Shown: positions 53,323 to 62,910, counted from the stretch's first letter. The stretch: 64,000 nucleotides of DNA from Dryocola sp031988645 (GCF_051307045.1 NZ_CP150452.1:2294001-2358000), one strand, 5' to 3'. Program-made: numbers and translations. The notes: generated by a model from the letters alone, not told the origin.

Positions 53323-54735
53323 ATGAAAAAGACTAAAATTGTTTGCACCATCGGTCCGAAAACCGAATCCGAAGAGATGCTGACCAAAATGCTCGACGCG
53401 GGCATGAACGTTATGCGTCTGAACTTTTCCCACGGTGATTACGAAGAGCACGGCCAGCGCATCAAAAACCTGCGCAACGTTGTCAGCAAAACCGGCAAAA
53501 AAGCGGCCATCCTGCTGGACACCAAAGGCCCTGAAATCCGTACCATCAAACTGGAAGGCGGCAACGACGTCTCTTTGAAGGCAGGCCAGACCTTCACCTT
53601 CACCACCGACAAAACCGTTGTCGGCAACAGCGACATCGTTGCTGTGACCTACGAAGGCTTCACCAACGATCTGAGCGTGGGTAACACCGTGCTGGTTGAC
53701 GATGGCCTGATCGGTATGGAAGTCACCGCTATCGAAGGCAAGAACGTTGTTTGTAAGGTGCTGAACAACGGCGACCTGGGCGAGAACAAGGGCGTTAACC
53801 TGCCTGGCGTGTCCATCGCGCTGCCGGCGCTGGCTGAAAAAGACAAGCAGGACCTGATCTTCGGCTGCGAGCAAGGCGTTGACTTCGTTGCCGCCTCCTT
53901 CATCCGTAAGCGTTCCGACGTGGTTGAAATTCGCGAGCACCTGAAAGCCCACGGCGGCGAAAATATCCAGATCATCTCCAAAATCGAAAACCAGGAAGGC
54001 CTGAACAACTTCGACGAAATCCTCGAAGCGTCCGACGGCATCATGGTTGCCCGCGGCGACCTGGGCGTGGAAATTCCGGTTGAAGAAGTTATCTTCGCGC
54101 AGAAAATGATGATCGAGAAATGCGTTCGCGCACGTAAAGTGGTTATCACCGCGACCCAGATGCTCGACTCCATGATCAAAAACCCGCGCCCTACCCGCGC
54201 TGAAGCAGGCGACGTGGCTAACGCCATTATCGACGGCACCGACGCGGTAATGCTCTCCGGCGAATCCGCTAAAGGTAAATACCCGCTGGAAGCCGTGACC
54301 ATCATGGCGACCATCTGCGAACGTACCGACCGCGTCATGACCAGCCGTCTGGATAACAACCACGACAGCCGTAAACTGCGCATCACCGAGGCCGTGTGCC
54401 GCGGCGCGGTAGAAACCGCTGAGAAACTGGAAGCGCCGCTGATCGTTGTGGCAACCCAGGGCGGCAAATCTGCTAAAGCCGTGCGTAAATACTTCCCGAA
54501 CGCGACTATTCTGGCGCTGACCACTAACGAAGTCACCGCTCGTCAGTTAGTGCTGAGCAAAGGCGTGGTTCCGCAGCTGGTTAAAGAAATCGCCTCTACC
54601 GATGATTTCTACCGTCTGGGCAAAGAAGTGGCTTTAGAAAGCGGCCTGGCGCGTAAAGGCGACATCGTGGTGATGGTTTCCGGCGCGCTGGTTCCAAGCG
54701 GCACAACCAATACCGCATCCGTTCACGTTCTGTAA
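53323..54735 (+). CDS. pykF: Pyruvate kinase I
   Basis: This glycolytic enzyme makes pyruvate and ATP from PEP and is activated by fructose-1,6-bisphosphate. It is 470 aa, as in E. coli. The barrel active site MRLNFSHGDYEEH, the signature IISKIENQEGL with the catalytic Lys, and MVARGDLGVEIP are present. I chose the ATG at 53323 (MKKTKIVCTIGPKTESEE); an upstream frame to 53224 covers the leader and is not conserved. Confidence 0.98.
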   Translation: MKKTKIVCTIGPKTESEEMLTKMLDAGMNVMRLNFSHGDYEEHGQRIKNLRNVVSKTGKKAAILLDTKGPEIRTIKLEGGNDVSLKAGQTFTFTTDKTVVGNSDIVAVTYEGFTNDLSVGNTVLVDDGLIGMEVTAIEGKNVVCKVLNNGDLGENKGVNLPGVSIALPALAEKDKQDLIFGCEQGVDFVAASFIRKRSDVVEIREHLKAHGGENIQIISKIENQEGLNNFDEILEASDGIMVARGDLGVEIPVEEVIFAQKMMIEKCVRARKVVITATQMLDSMIKNPRPTRAEAGDVANAIIDGTDAVMLSGESAKGKYPLEAVTIMATICERTDRVMTSRLDNNHDSRKLRITEAVCRGAVETAEKLEAPLIVVATQGGKSAKAVRKYFPNATILALTTNEVTARQLVLSKGVVPQLVKEIASTDDFYRLGKEVALESGLARKGDIVVMVSGALVPSGTTNTASVHVL

Positions 54736-54763
54736 TTTATACGTTGCGAACGAATATTTTGTT

Positions 54764-54787
54764 AAAAAGCGCCCGCGGGCGCTTTTT
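54764..54787 (+). terminator. Intrinsic terminator of pykF
   Basis: AAAAAGCGCCC / GGGCGCTTTTT, an 11-bp stem with a 2-base loop, continues into a T-run. It lies 28 bases past the pykF stop. Confidence 0.9.
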
Positions 54788-54969
54788 TTATTGCTTTAAT
54801 AGACAGTATTAATAAAAAAGCAAATCGGCTAAAACTATTTAAGCTAAATTTTATTAAGATGAATCCGATGAAAGCGCCCTGTTTTCTCAGTTTTTTTTAA
54901 CTTATCGCCCCGGTTCGGTGTTTCTTTGAGCGAACGATCAAATTTAAGTGCATTCCCATCAAAAATTTA

Positions 54970-55006
54970 TTCTCAACTCAAAAAACTTTGTGTAATACTT
55001 GTAGCG
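54970..55006 (+). promoter_or_regulatory. lpp promoter
   Basis: TTCTCA (54970-54975), a 17-base spacer and TAATAC (54993-54998) closely match the very strong E. coli lpp promoter, with AT-rich upstream sequence. The predicted leader starts near 55006. The gap from pykF (54736-55043) otherwise holds only the pykF terminator. Confidence 0.85.
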
Positions 55007-55043
55007 CTACATGGAGATTAACTCAATCTAGAGGGTATTAATA

Positions 55044-55280
55044 ATGAATCGTACTAAACTGGTACTGGGCGCGGTAATCCTGGCTTCTACTATGCTGGCA
55101 GGTTGTTCTTCTAACGCTAAAATCGATCAACTGTCTTCTGACGTTCAGACTCTGAACGCTAAAGTTGATCAGCTGAGCAACGACGTGAACGCAATGCGTT
55201 CTGACGTTCAGGCTGCTAAAGATGACGCAGCTCGCGCTAACCAGCGTCTGGACAACCAGGCTCACTCTTACCGTAAGTAA
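55044..55280 (+). CDS. lpp: Major outer-membrane (Braun) lipoprotein
   Basis: A 78-aa precursor. The signal peptide ends in the lipobox LAGC (Cys21). The mature trimeric coiled coil shows heptads (IDQLSSDVQTLNAKVDQLSN), and the C-terminal Lys is the site of covalent linkage to peptidoglycan. GAGGGTATTAATA precedes the ATG. The adjacent ldtE encodes an L,D-transpeptidase. Confidence 0.98.
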   Translation: MNRTKLVLGAVILASTMLAGCSSNAKIDQLSSDVQTLNAKVDQLSNDVNAMRSDVQAAKDDAARANQRLDNQAHSYRK

Positions 55281-55293
55281 GAGTTACTGGAAT

Positions 55294-55324
55294 AAAATGG
55301 CGCACATTGTGCGCCATTTTTTTT
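55294..55324 (+). terminator. Intrinsic terminator of lpp
   Basis: AAAATGGCGCAC / GTGCGCCATTTT, a 12-bp stem with a 3-base loop, is followed by further T. It lies 13 bases past the lpp stop. Confidence 0.92.
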
Positions 55325-55379
55325 GGCCGTCTGCCGGACCCTGCCTGTCCCTTCTTTACCCTTTCCCTGTATTCCTTCC

Positions 55380-56429
55380 CTAACGCATCACTACGCTATT
55401 TTGATCGCTAACGGCTGTTCCTGTCGCCTGAGTGACCGGCGCGGCTCCTGTGGCTGCTCTGACGCTCTGTACGGGGGTAATATTCACCGGCTGCGAAGGC
55501 ACGCCCTGCGGCGCGTTAATCAATACCGGATAGCCTGCGCGACGCGCCAGGGCGCTATCCACCTGCGCTTTATCGCTCAGCGGGTTATCGATAAAGGACC
55601 CGAATGAAGCGGAAATCGCAATAGGCACGGTTTGCGGGTTCTCCCAGTCGTTGCGCGACAGCGGCTGATGCACCTCCACATAGCGTTTTCCGTCCGGCTC
55701 GGTGGTGTACTTCACCGGCTCGTTAATAATCTCCACGCGGGTTCCCCAGGCCACCTGGCTGAACAACGCTTTGATATCTGGCGCGCGCATCCTCATGCAG
55801 CCGGAGCTCACGCGCAGTCCGATACTGTTACGCGCGTTTGTGCCGTGAATCAGATACTCGCCGCCGCCTTTTTCCAGACGCAGCGCATAGCGTCCCAGCG
55901 GGTTATTTGGTCCGGCGGGCACGACGGCGGGCAAATTAATGCCCTGGGCTGTGGAACGAGCGCGAATATTGGCGGTTGGCGTCCAGGTTGGATTGGGGAT
56001 TTTCTGGCTGATGCGCGTCACCATCACCGGCGTTTCACGCCCCAGCTGGCCAATGCCTAACGGATAGACCTCCACGCGATTTTGCCCGGGCGGATAGTAA
56101 TAAAGCCGCAGCTCGGCCAGATTAATAACGATGCCCTCGCGCGGCGTATCCGGCAGGATCATTTGCGAAGGAATAATTAATTCACTGCCCGGTTTTGGCA
56201 AAAAGGGATCGACGGTATTGTTCGCCTCCAGCAGTAAAAGCACGCCGGTGCTGTATTTAGCGGCTACCGCTTCAAGGTTTTTACCGTCATTGGGAACAAT
56301 ATACGTTTTATTTTCGCCAATTATCCGGCTGCCCGGCGGCGGTAATAAATAGTCAACGGCCCACGCCGACTGGCTGGCCGCCAGGGTGCTGATTAAAAGA
56401 AAAGTTATTTTAGTGAACGCGCATTTCAT
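55380..56429 (-). CDS. ldtE: L,D-transpeptidase LdtE
   Basis: This periplasmic enzyme forms 3-3 (mDAP-mDAP) peptidoglycan cross-links (formerly YnhG). It is 349 aa (334 in E. coli). The signal peptide is cleaved after QSAWA (residue ~24). A LysM-like domain (~residues 38-90) precedes the YkuD domain, with catalytic HGTNARNSIGLRVSSGCMRM. The C-terminal tail is Ala/Val/Thr-rich and not conserved. Confidence 0.93.
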   Translation of the reverse strand: MKCAFTKITFLLISTLAASQSAWAVDYLLPPPGSRIIGENKTYIVPNDGKNLEAVAAKYSTGVLLLLEANNTVDPFLPKPGSELIIPSQMILPDTPREGIVINLAELRLYYYPPGQNRVEVYPLGIGQLGRETPVMVTRISQKIPNPTWTPTANIRARSTAQGINLPAVVPAGPNNPLGRYALRLEKGGGEYLIHGTNARNSIGLRVSSGCMRMRAPDIKALFSQVAWGTRVEIINEPVKYTTEPDGKRYVEVHQPLSRNDWENPQTVPIAISASFGSFIDNPLSDKAQVDSALARRAGYPVLINAPQGVPSQPVNITPVQSVRAATGAAPVTQATGTAVSDQNSVVMR

Positions 56430-56529
56430 ATTGTATTCCTGTATTCACCGACAGAACGTCGGAATGCTGAAAGCCCGGCGAGGCAATGAACTTACCTCGC
56501 GTTAACAGGATGAAAGCTGTTCTTTTAGT

Positions 56530-56946
56530 TTAGCTAAGATTGGCGGCTTTGGCGCGGATAGAACGGATCATGGCTTCCAGCCCCTGCGAGCGGGAAGGCG
56601 TAAGGTGCTGGGCCAGCGCCAGCTTCTCAAACCAGGGACGCACGTCAAAGGCGACGATGTCCTGCGCGGTCATCTGCTGGTAAAGAATAAAGACCACGGC
56701 GATAAGCCCTTTGACGATCGCGGCATCGCTGTCGCCCTCAAGCGTAATCACGCCGTCCGGCTGCTGGTGCATCACAATCCATACCTGACTCTGGCAGCCC
56801 TGAATGACATTTTCCGCCTTGTGCTCCGCATCTGGCAACGCGGGCAGACGTCCGCCCAGCTCAATGATATAGAGATACTTCTCTTCCCAGCTGGCGCAAC
56901 GGCTGAAGTTTTTCAGCAGCTTTTCTTTATCTGGCAACGTGGCCAT
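56530..56946 (-). CDS. sufE: SufE sulfur acceptor protein
   Basis: SufE takes persulfide sulfur from SufS and hands it to SufB. It is 138 aa, as in E. coli. The acceptor Cys51 lies in VIQGCQSQVW. It is the last gene of sufABCDSE, 13 bases after sufS. Confidence 0.96.
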   Translation of the reverse strand: MATLPDKEKLLKNFSRCASWEEKYLYIIELGGRLPALPDAEHKAENVIQGCQSQVWIVMHQQPDGVITLEGDSDAAIVKGLIAVVFILYQQMTAQDIVAFDVRPWFEKLALAQHLTPSRSQGLEAMIRSIRAKAANLS

Positions 56947-56959
56947 AACCTTCTCCCTG

Positions 56960-58180
56960 TTAGCCTAACAGACGGTGGATGCGTTGCAAACCTGCAACCA
57001 GACGATCCACCTCTTCTTCGGTATTGTACATGGCAAACGAGGCGCGGCACATCGCCGGAACCTTGTAGAACTCCATCAGCGGCATAGCGCAGTGGTGGCC
57101 CGTACGTACGGCGATGCCGTAGTTATCGAGGAAACTTCCCACGTCGTAAGCGTGATGCTTGCCGAGGTTAAAAGCGATTACGCCCAGGCGATGTTCCGGG
57201 CCGTATATCGTCAGGTCAGGAACGGCCTGTAACGCCTGCTGAGCGTAGCGCATTAGCGAATGCTCATACTCGCCTACTTCCTGAAGGTTGAGGCTCTCGA
57301 TATAGCTCAGAGCGGCTCCCAGGCCGATAATGCCGGCGGTATTAGGCGTACCGGCTTCGAAGCGCCAGGGCGCCGCCGCGTAGGTCGTCCCTTCCGTCAG
57401 GCTGACGGTGGCGATCATCGAGCCGCCCCCTTCCCATGGCGGCATGCGCTGCAGAATTTCTTCCCGGGCGTAAAGCACGCCGATCCCCGTCGGGCCGTAA
57501 ATCTTATGCCCGGAGAAGAGATAAAAATCGCAGTCCAGCGCCTGCACGTCGATTGCGTGGTGCATGATCGCCTGCGCGCCGTCGACCAGCACTTTCACGC
57601 CGGCCTGATGGGCGGTGGCGATCATCTCGCGCACCGGGTTTTCCGTGCCGAGCACGTTTGACACCTGGGTGATTGCCAGCAGTTTTGTACGCTCATCGAT
57701 AAGCGTCGGGAAGACGTCAAGCTGCAGCGTCCCGTCTTCATTGAGAGGAATAACCCGCAGCGTAGCGCCGGTTTGTTCGCAAAGGATCTGCCAGGGCACG
57801 ATATTCGCGTGGTGCTCCATCGCAGAGATAATAATATTATCCCCGGCCTGGAGGCTGGCGCGCCCCCAGCTGTTGGCGACCAGGTTGATGCCTTCGGTCG
57901 TACCACGAACAAATACAATTTCTTCTGGCGTACGCGCGTTGATAAAACGTGAAACCTGATTGCGCACGTTTTCCATAAGCTGCGTAGCTTCGGCGCTAAG
58001 GGTATGAATGCCGCGATGCACCGCGGCATAGCCGTGACGGTAAAAGTCCAGCTCGGCGTCGATCACCGCCTGCGGTTTTTGCGCGCTGGCGGCGCTGTCG
58101 AGATACACCAGCGGCTGCCCGTTCACTTCCCGGCTTAAAATTGGAAAATCAGCCCGTACCTGTTCTATGGAAAAACTCAT
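56960..58180 (-). CDS. sufS: Cysteine desulfurase SufS
   Basis: This PLP-dependent (class V aminotransferase fold) desulfurase mobilises sulfur from cysteine. It is 406 aa, as in E. coli. The PLP Lys is in YLFSGHKIYGPTG, and the active-site Cys near residue 364 is in RTGHHCAMPLM. The start overlaps the sufD stop by 4 bases. Confidence 0.97.
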   Translation of the reverse strand: MSFSIEQVRADFPILSREVNGQPLVYLDSAASAQKPQAVIDAELDFYRHGYAAVHRGIHTLSAEATQLMENVRNQVSRFINARTPEEIVFVRGTTEGINLVANSWGRASLQAGDNIIISAMEHHANIVPWQILCEQTGATLRVIPLNEDGTLQLDVFPTLIDERTKLLAITQVSNVLGTENPVREMIATAHQAGVKVLVDGAQAIMHHAIDVQALDCDFYLFSGHKIYGPTGIGVLYAREEILQRMPPWEGGGSMIATVSLTEGTTYAAAPWRFEAGTPNTAGIIGLGAALSYIESLNLQEVGEYEHSLMRYAQQALQAVPDLTIYGPEHRLGVIAFNLGKHHAYDVGSFLDNYGIAVRTGHHCAMPLMEFYKVPAMCRASFAMYNTEEEVDRLVAGLQRIHRLLG

Positions 58181-59457
58181 GCCTCGCCCCCTGCAAAGCG
58201 CTGGCCGATCCTGGCCAGCACCTGCTGTTTTAATGCCTCGTCACGAATGCTTTCCGTAAGCTCAGCGGCAAAGGCATAGATAATCATCTGTTGCGCTGCC
58301 TGCTCTTCGATACCGCGTGAACGCAGGTAGAACATTTGCTCATCGTCGATACGGCCAATGGTGGCGCCGTGGCTGCATTTTACGTCGTCGGCATAGATTT
58401 CGAGCTGCGGTTTGGTGTCCACTTCCGCCAGGCGCCCCAGCAGCAGGTTGTTGTTGGTCATCTGCCCGTCGGTTTTAATCGCGTGCTGCGCCACTTTAAT
58501 CATGCCGTTGAACACCGCGCGGCCCTTATCGCGCACGATAGTTTTATGCAGCTGGCGGCTATTACAGTAGCCCTTGTTATGTTCAAGCCAGGTGCGGGTA
58601 TCGCACACTTCGTTGTTGACCGGCAGCGCCAGGCTGTTCATGCGCAAGGTGGTATTTTCGCCGTTAAGCTGCGTGCTGGTGTTATGCCGCAGCACCGCTG
58701 CGCCCAGAAGGAAGCTGTTGCTTTCAACCGTTGCGTCCTGGCCGATAACTAAATCGTTATGCGCGAAGTGGTAGCTGCGCGCGTTTTCAAACGCCAGCTT
58801 GAAATGGCGCAGCTGGCTGTTCGCCGCCGCCTCGGCTGTAAAACGCGCGCCGGTAAAATGCGCATGCTCGTCGAAGCTAACGTAATGCTCAACCACCGTC
58901 GCCCGGGCGCCTTCGCCAAGCGTCAGGTGGTGGCGATAATGCGCGGTGTTCATTTCATCCTGCGCGCTGCCGCGGCTGATGTGCATCAGCAGCAGCGTTT
59001 TCGCCGGGCTGTGGTTGCGCGCCACGCGAATATGCGTGACGGTTTCGGCCAGGCTTTCTGTCAGATGCAGGAAAACTTCGCTCTGCACCGCAGCGGGCAG
59101 CGACTGGCGCTGTTCATCCACCGTTATTTCAAAACCGCTGTTGGCGAGATCGTCGCTCAGCTCGGCGCTAAAACGCCCATCGACGAACACTAAACGCCAG
59201 GCGTCAATGGGCAACGCCCGCTCGTCACGCTGAATTTCACTAAGAGCTTCCGGCGCCGGGGCGACGAACTGATGGTTTAGCAAGCCATCAAGGGGCGTAT
59301 ATTTCCAGTTCTCATGCTTGCGGGTCGGCAGCCCCAGGCGCAGCATTTGCTGCATATGCTGCTGGGCCTCTTTGGTGCGCTTTATGCCCTGCGCTTCAAA
59401 CAGGTGATGCCACTGCTGCAGGGCGTTGCCGTTACTGCTGTTCGGTAAGCCAGCCAT
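58177..59457 (-). CDS. sufD: SufD, SufBC2D scaffold subunit
   Basis: SufD has the beta-helix fold of the SufBCD complex, which assembles Fe-S clusters and helps with iron entry. It is 426 aa (423 in E. coli). The conserved His360-type residue lies in DDVKCSHGATIG. The start overlaps sufC by 26 bases, as in E. coli. Confidence 0.96.
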   Translation of the reverse strand: MAGLPNSSNGNALQQWHHLFEAQGIKRTKEAQQHMQQMLRLGLPTRKHENWKYTPLDGLLNHQFVAPAPEALSEIQRDERALPIDAWRLVFVDGRFSAELSDDLANSGFEITVDEQRQSLPAAVQSEVFLHLTESLAETVTHIRVARNHSPAKTLLLMHISRGSAQDEMNTAHYRHHLTLGEGARATVVEHYVSFDEHAHFTGARFTAEAAANSQLRHFKLAFENARSYHFAHNDLVIGQDATVESNSFLLGAAVLRHNTSTQLNGENTTLRMNSLALPVNNEVCDTRTWLEHNKGYCNSRQLHKTIVRDKGRAVFNGMIKVAQHAIKTDGQMTNNNLLLGRLAEVDTKPQLEIYADDVKCSHGATIGRIDDEQMFYLRSRGIEEQAAQQMIIYAFAAELTESIRDEALKQQVLARIGQRFAGGEA

Positions 59458-60178
59458 AGCCCTGCTCCTCCAGTTGTTTCACCAGGCTGAAATCGCCGGA
59501 TTTGACGATCCTGCCCTGATACAGCACGTGTACAAAATCAGGCTTGATGTAGTCGAGAATGCGCTGGTAGTGCGTGACGATAATAAACGAGCGGTTGCCG
59601 TCGCGCAGGGAGTTCACCCCTTCGGCGACGATTTTCAGCGCGTCGATGTCCAGCCCGGAATCCGTTTCATCAAGGATGCACAGCTCCGGCTCCAGCACCG
59701 CCATTTGCAGAATATCGTTACGCTTTTTCTCGCCGCCCGAGAAGCCGACGTTTACCGAACGGGTCAGCAAATCTTCCGGCATTTTCAGCAGCCTGATTTT
59801 CTCTTCCATCAGGTCCTGGAAATCAAAGCGGTCGAGCTCTTCCAGCCCGCGATACTGCCGCACCGCGTTCAGCGCGGTTTGCAGGAAGAACTGGTTGCTG
59901 ACGCCGGGAATTTCCACCGGGTACTGGAAAGCCATAAAGATGCCTTCGCCTGCGCGATCTTCAGGCGACAGCTCCAGCAGATCTTTGCCTTTAAAATGAA
60001 CCTCGCCGCCGGTGACCTCATAATCATCGCGTCCGGCGAGGGTGGCGGAAAGCGTACTCTTACCCGAGCCGTTCGGGCCCATAATGGCGTGCACTTCCCC
60101 GGGTTTGACTTCCAGACTCAAGCCACGCAGGATTTCTTTATCCTCAACGCTTACCTGTAAATCTTTAATGCTTAACAT
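59432..60178 (-). CDS. sufC: SufC ATPase
   Basis: This is the ABC-type ATPase of the SufBC2D complex, 248 aa as in E. coli. Walker A is GPNGSGKST, the signature is FSGGEKKR, and Walker B is LCILDETDSGLD. ATP binding drives the conformational change that exposes the SufB-SufD assembly site. Confidence 0.97.
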   Translation of the reverse strand: MLSIKDLQVSVEDKEILRGLSLEVKPGEVHAIMGPNGSGKSTLSATLAGRDDYEVTGGEVHFKGKDLLELSPEDRAGEGIFMAFQYPVEIPGVSNQFFLQTALNAVRQYRGLEELDRFDFQDLMEEKIRLLKMPEDLLTRSVNVGFSGGEKKRNDILQMAVLEPELCILDETDSGLDIDALKIVAEGVNSLRDGNRSFIIVTHYQRILDYIKPDFVHVLYQGRIVKSGDFSLVKQLEEQGYGWLTEQQ

Positions 60179-60194
60179 AGTTTTCCCTTAATGC

Positions 60195-61679
60195 TTAACC
60201 GACGCTGTGTTCGAGGCTTATCGCTAATAGTTTTTGTGCTTCCACCGCGAATTCGAGCGGCAGTTCAGAGAACACGTCTTTACAGAAGCCGTTGACGATC
60301 ATGGATATCGCATCGTCCTGGGCAATCCCGCGCTGCAGACAGTAGAACAGCTGGTCTTCGCCGATGCGTGAAGTTGTCGCCTCGTGCTCAAGCTGAGCCG
60401 TATTGTTGCGGCATTCCACATACGGGAAGGTGTGCGCGCCGCTGTCCGGCCCGATAAGCATCGAGTCGCACTGGGTGAAGTTACGGGCGTTAGTCGCGGT
60501 AGGCATGATTTTGACCAGCCCGCGATAGCTGTTCTGGCTGTGCCCGGCGGAGATCCCCTTCGAGATAATCGTCGATTTGGTATTTTTACCAATGTGGATC
60601 ATTTTGGTGCCGGTATCGGCCTGCTGATGCCCGGCGGTGAGCGCCACGGAGAAAAATTCGCCGATGGAGTTATCGCCGCGCAGGATGACGCTTGGGTATT
60701 TCCAGGTGATGGCGGAGCCCGTTTCCGACTGGGTCCAGGACATCTTGCTGTTCGCCCCTTCGCACAGGGCGCGCTTGGTCACAAAGTTCAGGATCCCGCC
60801 GGTGTTGCCGTCGCCCGGGAACCAGTTCTGCACCGTGGAGTATTTCACCTCCGCGTCTTTGTGGATGATGACTTCCACTACCGCCGCGTGAAGCTGATAG
60901 CTGTCACGAACCGGAGCCGAACAGCCTTCGATGTAGCTGACGTAGCTGCCTTCATCCGCCACCAGAATGGTGCGCTCAAACTGACCGGTCTTCTCGGCGT
61001 TGATGCGAAAGTAAGTGGAAAGCTCCATCGGACAGCGCACGCCTTTCGGCACGTAGATAAAGGTGCCGTCGGAAGCCACGGCGGCGTTCAGCGCGGCGAA
61101 AAAGTTATCGTTGCTCGGCACCACGGTGCCAAGATATTTTTTCACCAGCTCCGGGTATTCGTGAATCGCCTCGCCGAAGGAGCAGAAGATAATGCCCTGT
61201 TCGGAAAGCTTTTCGCGATAGGTGGTCGCCACGGAGACCGAGTCAAAAATCGCATCCACCGCCACTTCGGAGCCTTCGCGCACCGGAACGCCGAGCTGTT
61301 TGAAGGCCTCTTCCACCTCGCCCGTCAGATAAGCGTTGCTGCCGGGCTGCTGCACGGCGCCAGGCTGGGATTCGCAGTTATCGTCGCAGCTGCCGCAGGA
61401 AGGCGCGGAGTAGTAGCTGTAATCCTGATAGTTCAGCTTTTCATAGTTTGCCTTCAGCCAGTGCGGCTCTTCCATCTCAAGCCATGCGCGGTAGGCGCTC
61501 AGGCGAAACTCCAGCATCCACTCCGGCTCGTTACGCCGCGCGGAAATTGCCCGCACCACCTCTTCATTGATGCCGTGAGCCATTTCGTCGGTTTTAAGCT
61601 GGGTAAAGAAGCCTTCTTTATAGTGATGGCTGCCGGCCCAGGTTTGTACTTCGTCGGACGTTTCAGTATTACGTGACAT
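60195..61679 (-). CDS. sufB: SufB, Fe-S scaffold subunit
   Basis: SufB is the scaffold on which nascent clusters form, 494 aa (495 in E. coli). The sulfur-accepting Cys253 (E. coli 254) lies in IEGCSAPVRDSY and the assembly Cys404 (E. coli 405) in NFTQCDSML. A non-essential E. coli Cys in LIGANCGAH is Ser here. Confidence 0.97.
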   Translation of the reverse strand: MSRNTETSDEVQTWAGSHHYKEGFFTQLKTDEMAHGINEEVVRAISARRNEPEWMLEFRLSAYRAWLEMEEPHWLKANYEKLNYQDYSYYSAPSCGSCDDNCESQPGAVQQPGSNAYLTGEVEEAFKQLGVPVREGSEVAVDAIFDSVSVATTYREKLSEQGIIFCSFGEAIHEYPELVKKYLGTVVPSNDNFFAALNAAVASDGTFIYVPKGVRCPMELSTYFRINAEKTGQFERTILVADEGSYVSYIEGCSAPVRDSYQLHAAVVEVIIHKDAEVKYSTVQNWFPGDGNTGGILNFVTKRALCEGANSKMSWTQSETGSAITWKYPSVILRGDNSIGEFFSVALTAGHQQADTGTKMIHIGKNTKSTIISKGISAGHSQNSYRGLVKIMPTATNARNFTQCDSMLIGPDSGAHTFPYVECRNNTAQLEHEATTSRIGEDQLFYCLQRGIAQDDAISMIVNGFCKDVFSELPLEFAVEAQKLLAISLEHSVG

Positions 61680-61687
61680 AATCCCGC

Positions 61688-62056
61688 CTACACCCCAAAG
61701 CTTTCACCGCAGCCACATTCGTGCTGCGCTTTCGGGTTGTTGAATTTGAATATCTCGTTTAAGCCTTCGCGCACATAGTCGACCTCTGTGCCGTCGATAA
61801 ACGGCATGGCCGATAGCGGAACCCAAAGCTTTGCGCCGTTCGTTTCGAACAGGAGATCGTCTTTATGAGGCTCTTTCACGGTATCCAGCACGTAGCCAAA
61901 GCCCGCGCATCCGGTCTGCTTAATACCAAGGCGCACGCCGAGCAGTCCCGGCTGCTGGCTTGTCAGCTTACAAATATGCGCGGCCGCGTCCGGGGTTAGC
62001 GTCAGACCCCGCCAGGCGAATTCATTGGGATCGAAGCTACCAGTTTGCACTTCCAT
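61688..62056 (-). CDS. sufA: SufA, A-type Fe-S carrier
   Basis: This A-type carrier transfers clusters from SufBCD to apoproteins. It is 122 aa, as in E. coli. The three cluster-binding cysteines lie in KQTGCAGFGY and in CGCGESFGV at the C-terminus. It is the first gene of the suf operon, 8 bases before sufB. Confidence 0.96.
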   Translation of the reverse strand: MEVQTGSFDPNEFAWRGLTLTPDAAAHICKLTSQQPGLLGVRLGIKQTGCAGFGYVLDTVKEPHKDDLLFETNGAKLWVPLSAMPFIDGTEVDYVREGLNEIFKFNNPKAQHECGCGESFGV

Positions 62057-62100
62057 AGTTCACCTCTTATGTGTTGCCGCCCAAAGGCCAATGCCCCTAT

Positions 62101-62119
62101 GTTAATGATAACAATTATC
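62101..62119. promoter_or_regulatory. Fur box of the suf operon
   Basis: On the minus strand GATAATTGTTATCATTAAC matches the 19-base Fur box GATAATGATAATCATTATC at 14 or more positions. It lies 45 bases before sufA. E. coli suf has overlapping Fur and IscR sites here for iron-starvation and Fe-S control. Confidence 0.8.
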
Positions 62120-62474
62120 AATACAACATCCTGATAACAGGGGTATTCACGAAATGCTGCTTTTTTGGGCGTCTTTACTAAGGATAGACCCTGCTGAAAC
62201 TCTTGCAGATGGCGAAAAGAGCTATTTAAGCCGCTGAAATAGAGAGATTTTAGCCGCGTACTGGGGCGCTGGACGATAGAAAGCAAAAGATGTATAGAGA
62301 ATATCTATTTAAGTGAGAGGCGGAGGTTAAAACAGGCGTTTCTGGAAAATACGCTAACCCCATCCCGAGCCTTTTCTAAAATCGGGCTTTTGCTGGATGG
62401 TGCCCGCAGGCTTAACCCGGGCTATTCCCTTCAGAGTTGTGTTCCTTAAACGCTATCTGTTTATGCGTTAGCTA

Positions 62475-62508
62475 GCGAAAGGATGTGCCGATCCGGGGGA
62501 AAGCATTA
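62475..62508. repeat. Downstream repeat, copy 1
   Basis: The sequence around GATGTGCCGATC followed by a G-run and AAGCAT is also found at 62911-62938. Each copy lies just downstream of one lipoprotein gene, as expected if gene plus 3' flank was duplicated. Confidence 0.6.
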
Positions 62509-62520
62509 TGCCCCTCGGTT

Positions 62521-62874
62521 TTACAAACCGGTTACGACCCCGTTTAAATCGATAAAAAATTCATATCGGTAATCAATATTATTCATCGTATATAGCAGCC
62601 CATATTTGTACCCGGGCTTTAAAGCTACCTTGATGCAGGTATCAGGATAAGAAAGATGAAGCGGATGGTGACCCGACATTAAAATTGACTTCCTGTAGCC
62701 ATCTTCACTGGAAGATAAATAATAATAGCTCAGCACATCCCTTTTATTCACGCTCAGGCAAATCCTGTTAGCTTCGATGATGGCAGCGCCTGCGTTGGCA
62801 AAAGCCAGCTTGTCCGCTTCGCTTTGACAGGCGCATAAAAGGAAAACCCAGAGACAGAAAAATATTTTTTTCAT
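62521..62874 (-). CDS. Putative T6SS immunity-type lipoprotein, copy 2
   Basis: A 117-aa lipoprotein with lipobox LLCAC (Cys16). It is a paralogue of the next gene: both share AxxIIxxxRICxSVxKxDVLxxYxxSSSE, a central PDTC/PKTC Cys, GYKYGLLYxMN and an identical YEFFIDLNG near the end. Such periplasmic lipoproteins are commonly annotated as T6SS immunity proteins. AAGGGG precedes the ATG. No partner effector of its own is seen, so it may be a duplicate immunity gene with a new specificity. Confidence 0.65.
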   Translation of the reverse strand: MKKIFFCLWVFLLCACQSEADKLAFANAGAAIIEANRICLSVNKRDVLSYYYLSSSEDGYRKSILMSGHHPLHLSYPDTCIKVALKPGYKYGLLYTMNNIDYRYEFFIDLNGVVTGL

Positions 62875-62910
62875 AAATAAAACCCCTTTAAAACTTTTTT
62901 ATATAGCCTG

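Larger units (their letters stand above)
62057..62520. other. suf promoter region and gap to the lipoprotein module
   Basis: The 464 bases upstream of sufA hold the Fur/IscR control region near 62101-62119 and presumably OxyR/IHF sites further up, which I cannot assign by eye. A long frame here on the minus strand is not conserved. The 62475-62508 end carries a sequence repeated at 62911-62938. Confidence 0.6.

Noticed and set aside
60405..60425. Loss of an essential SufB cysteine (Ser in LIGPDSGAH)
   Set aside because: The essential residue is the earlier Cys in NFTQCDSML, which is conserved; the substituted one is not a known catalytic position.
62002..62286. 94-aa protein upstream of sufA on the minus strand
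   Set aside because: The frame runs through the Fur-controlled suf promoter, overlaps the sufA start and shows no family features.
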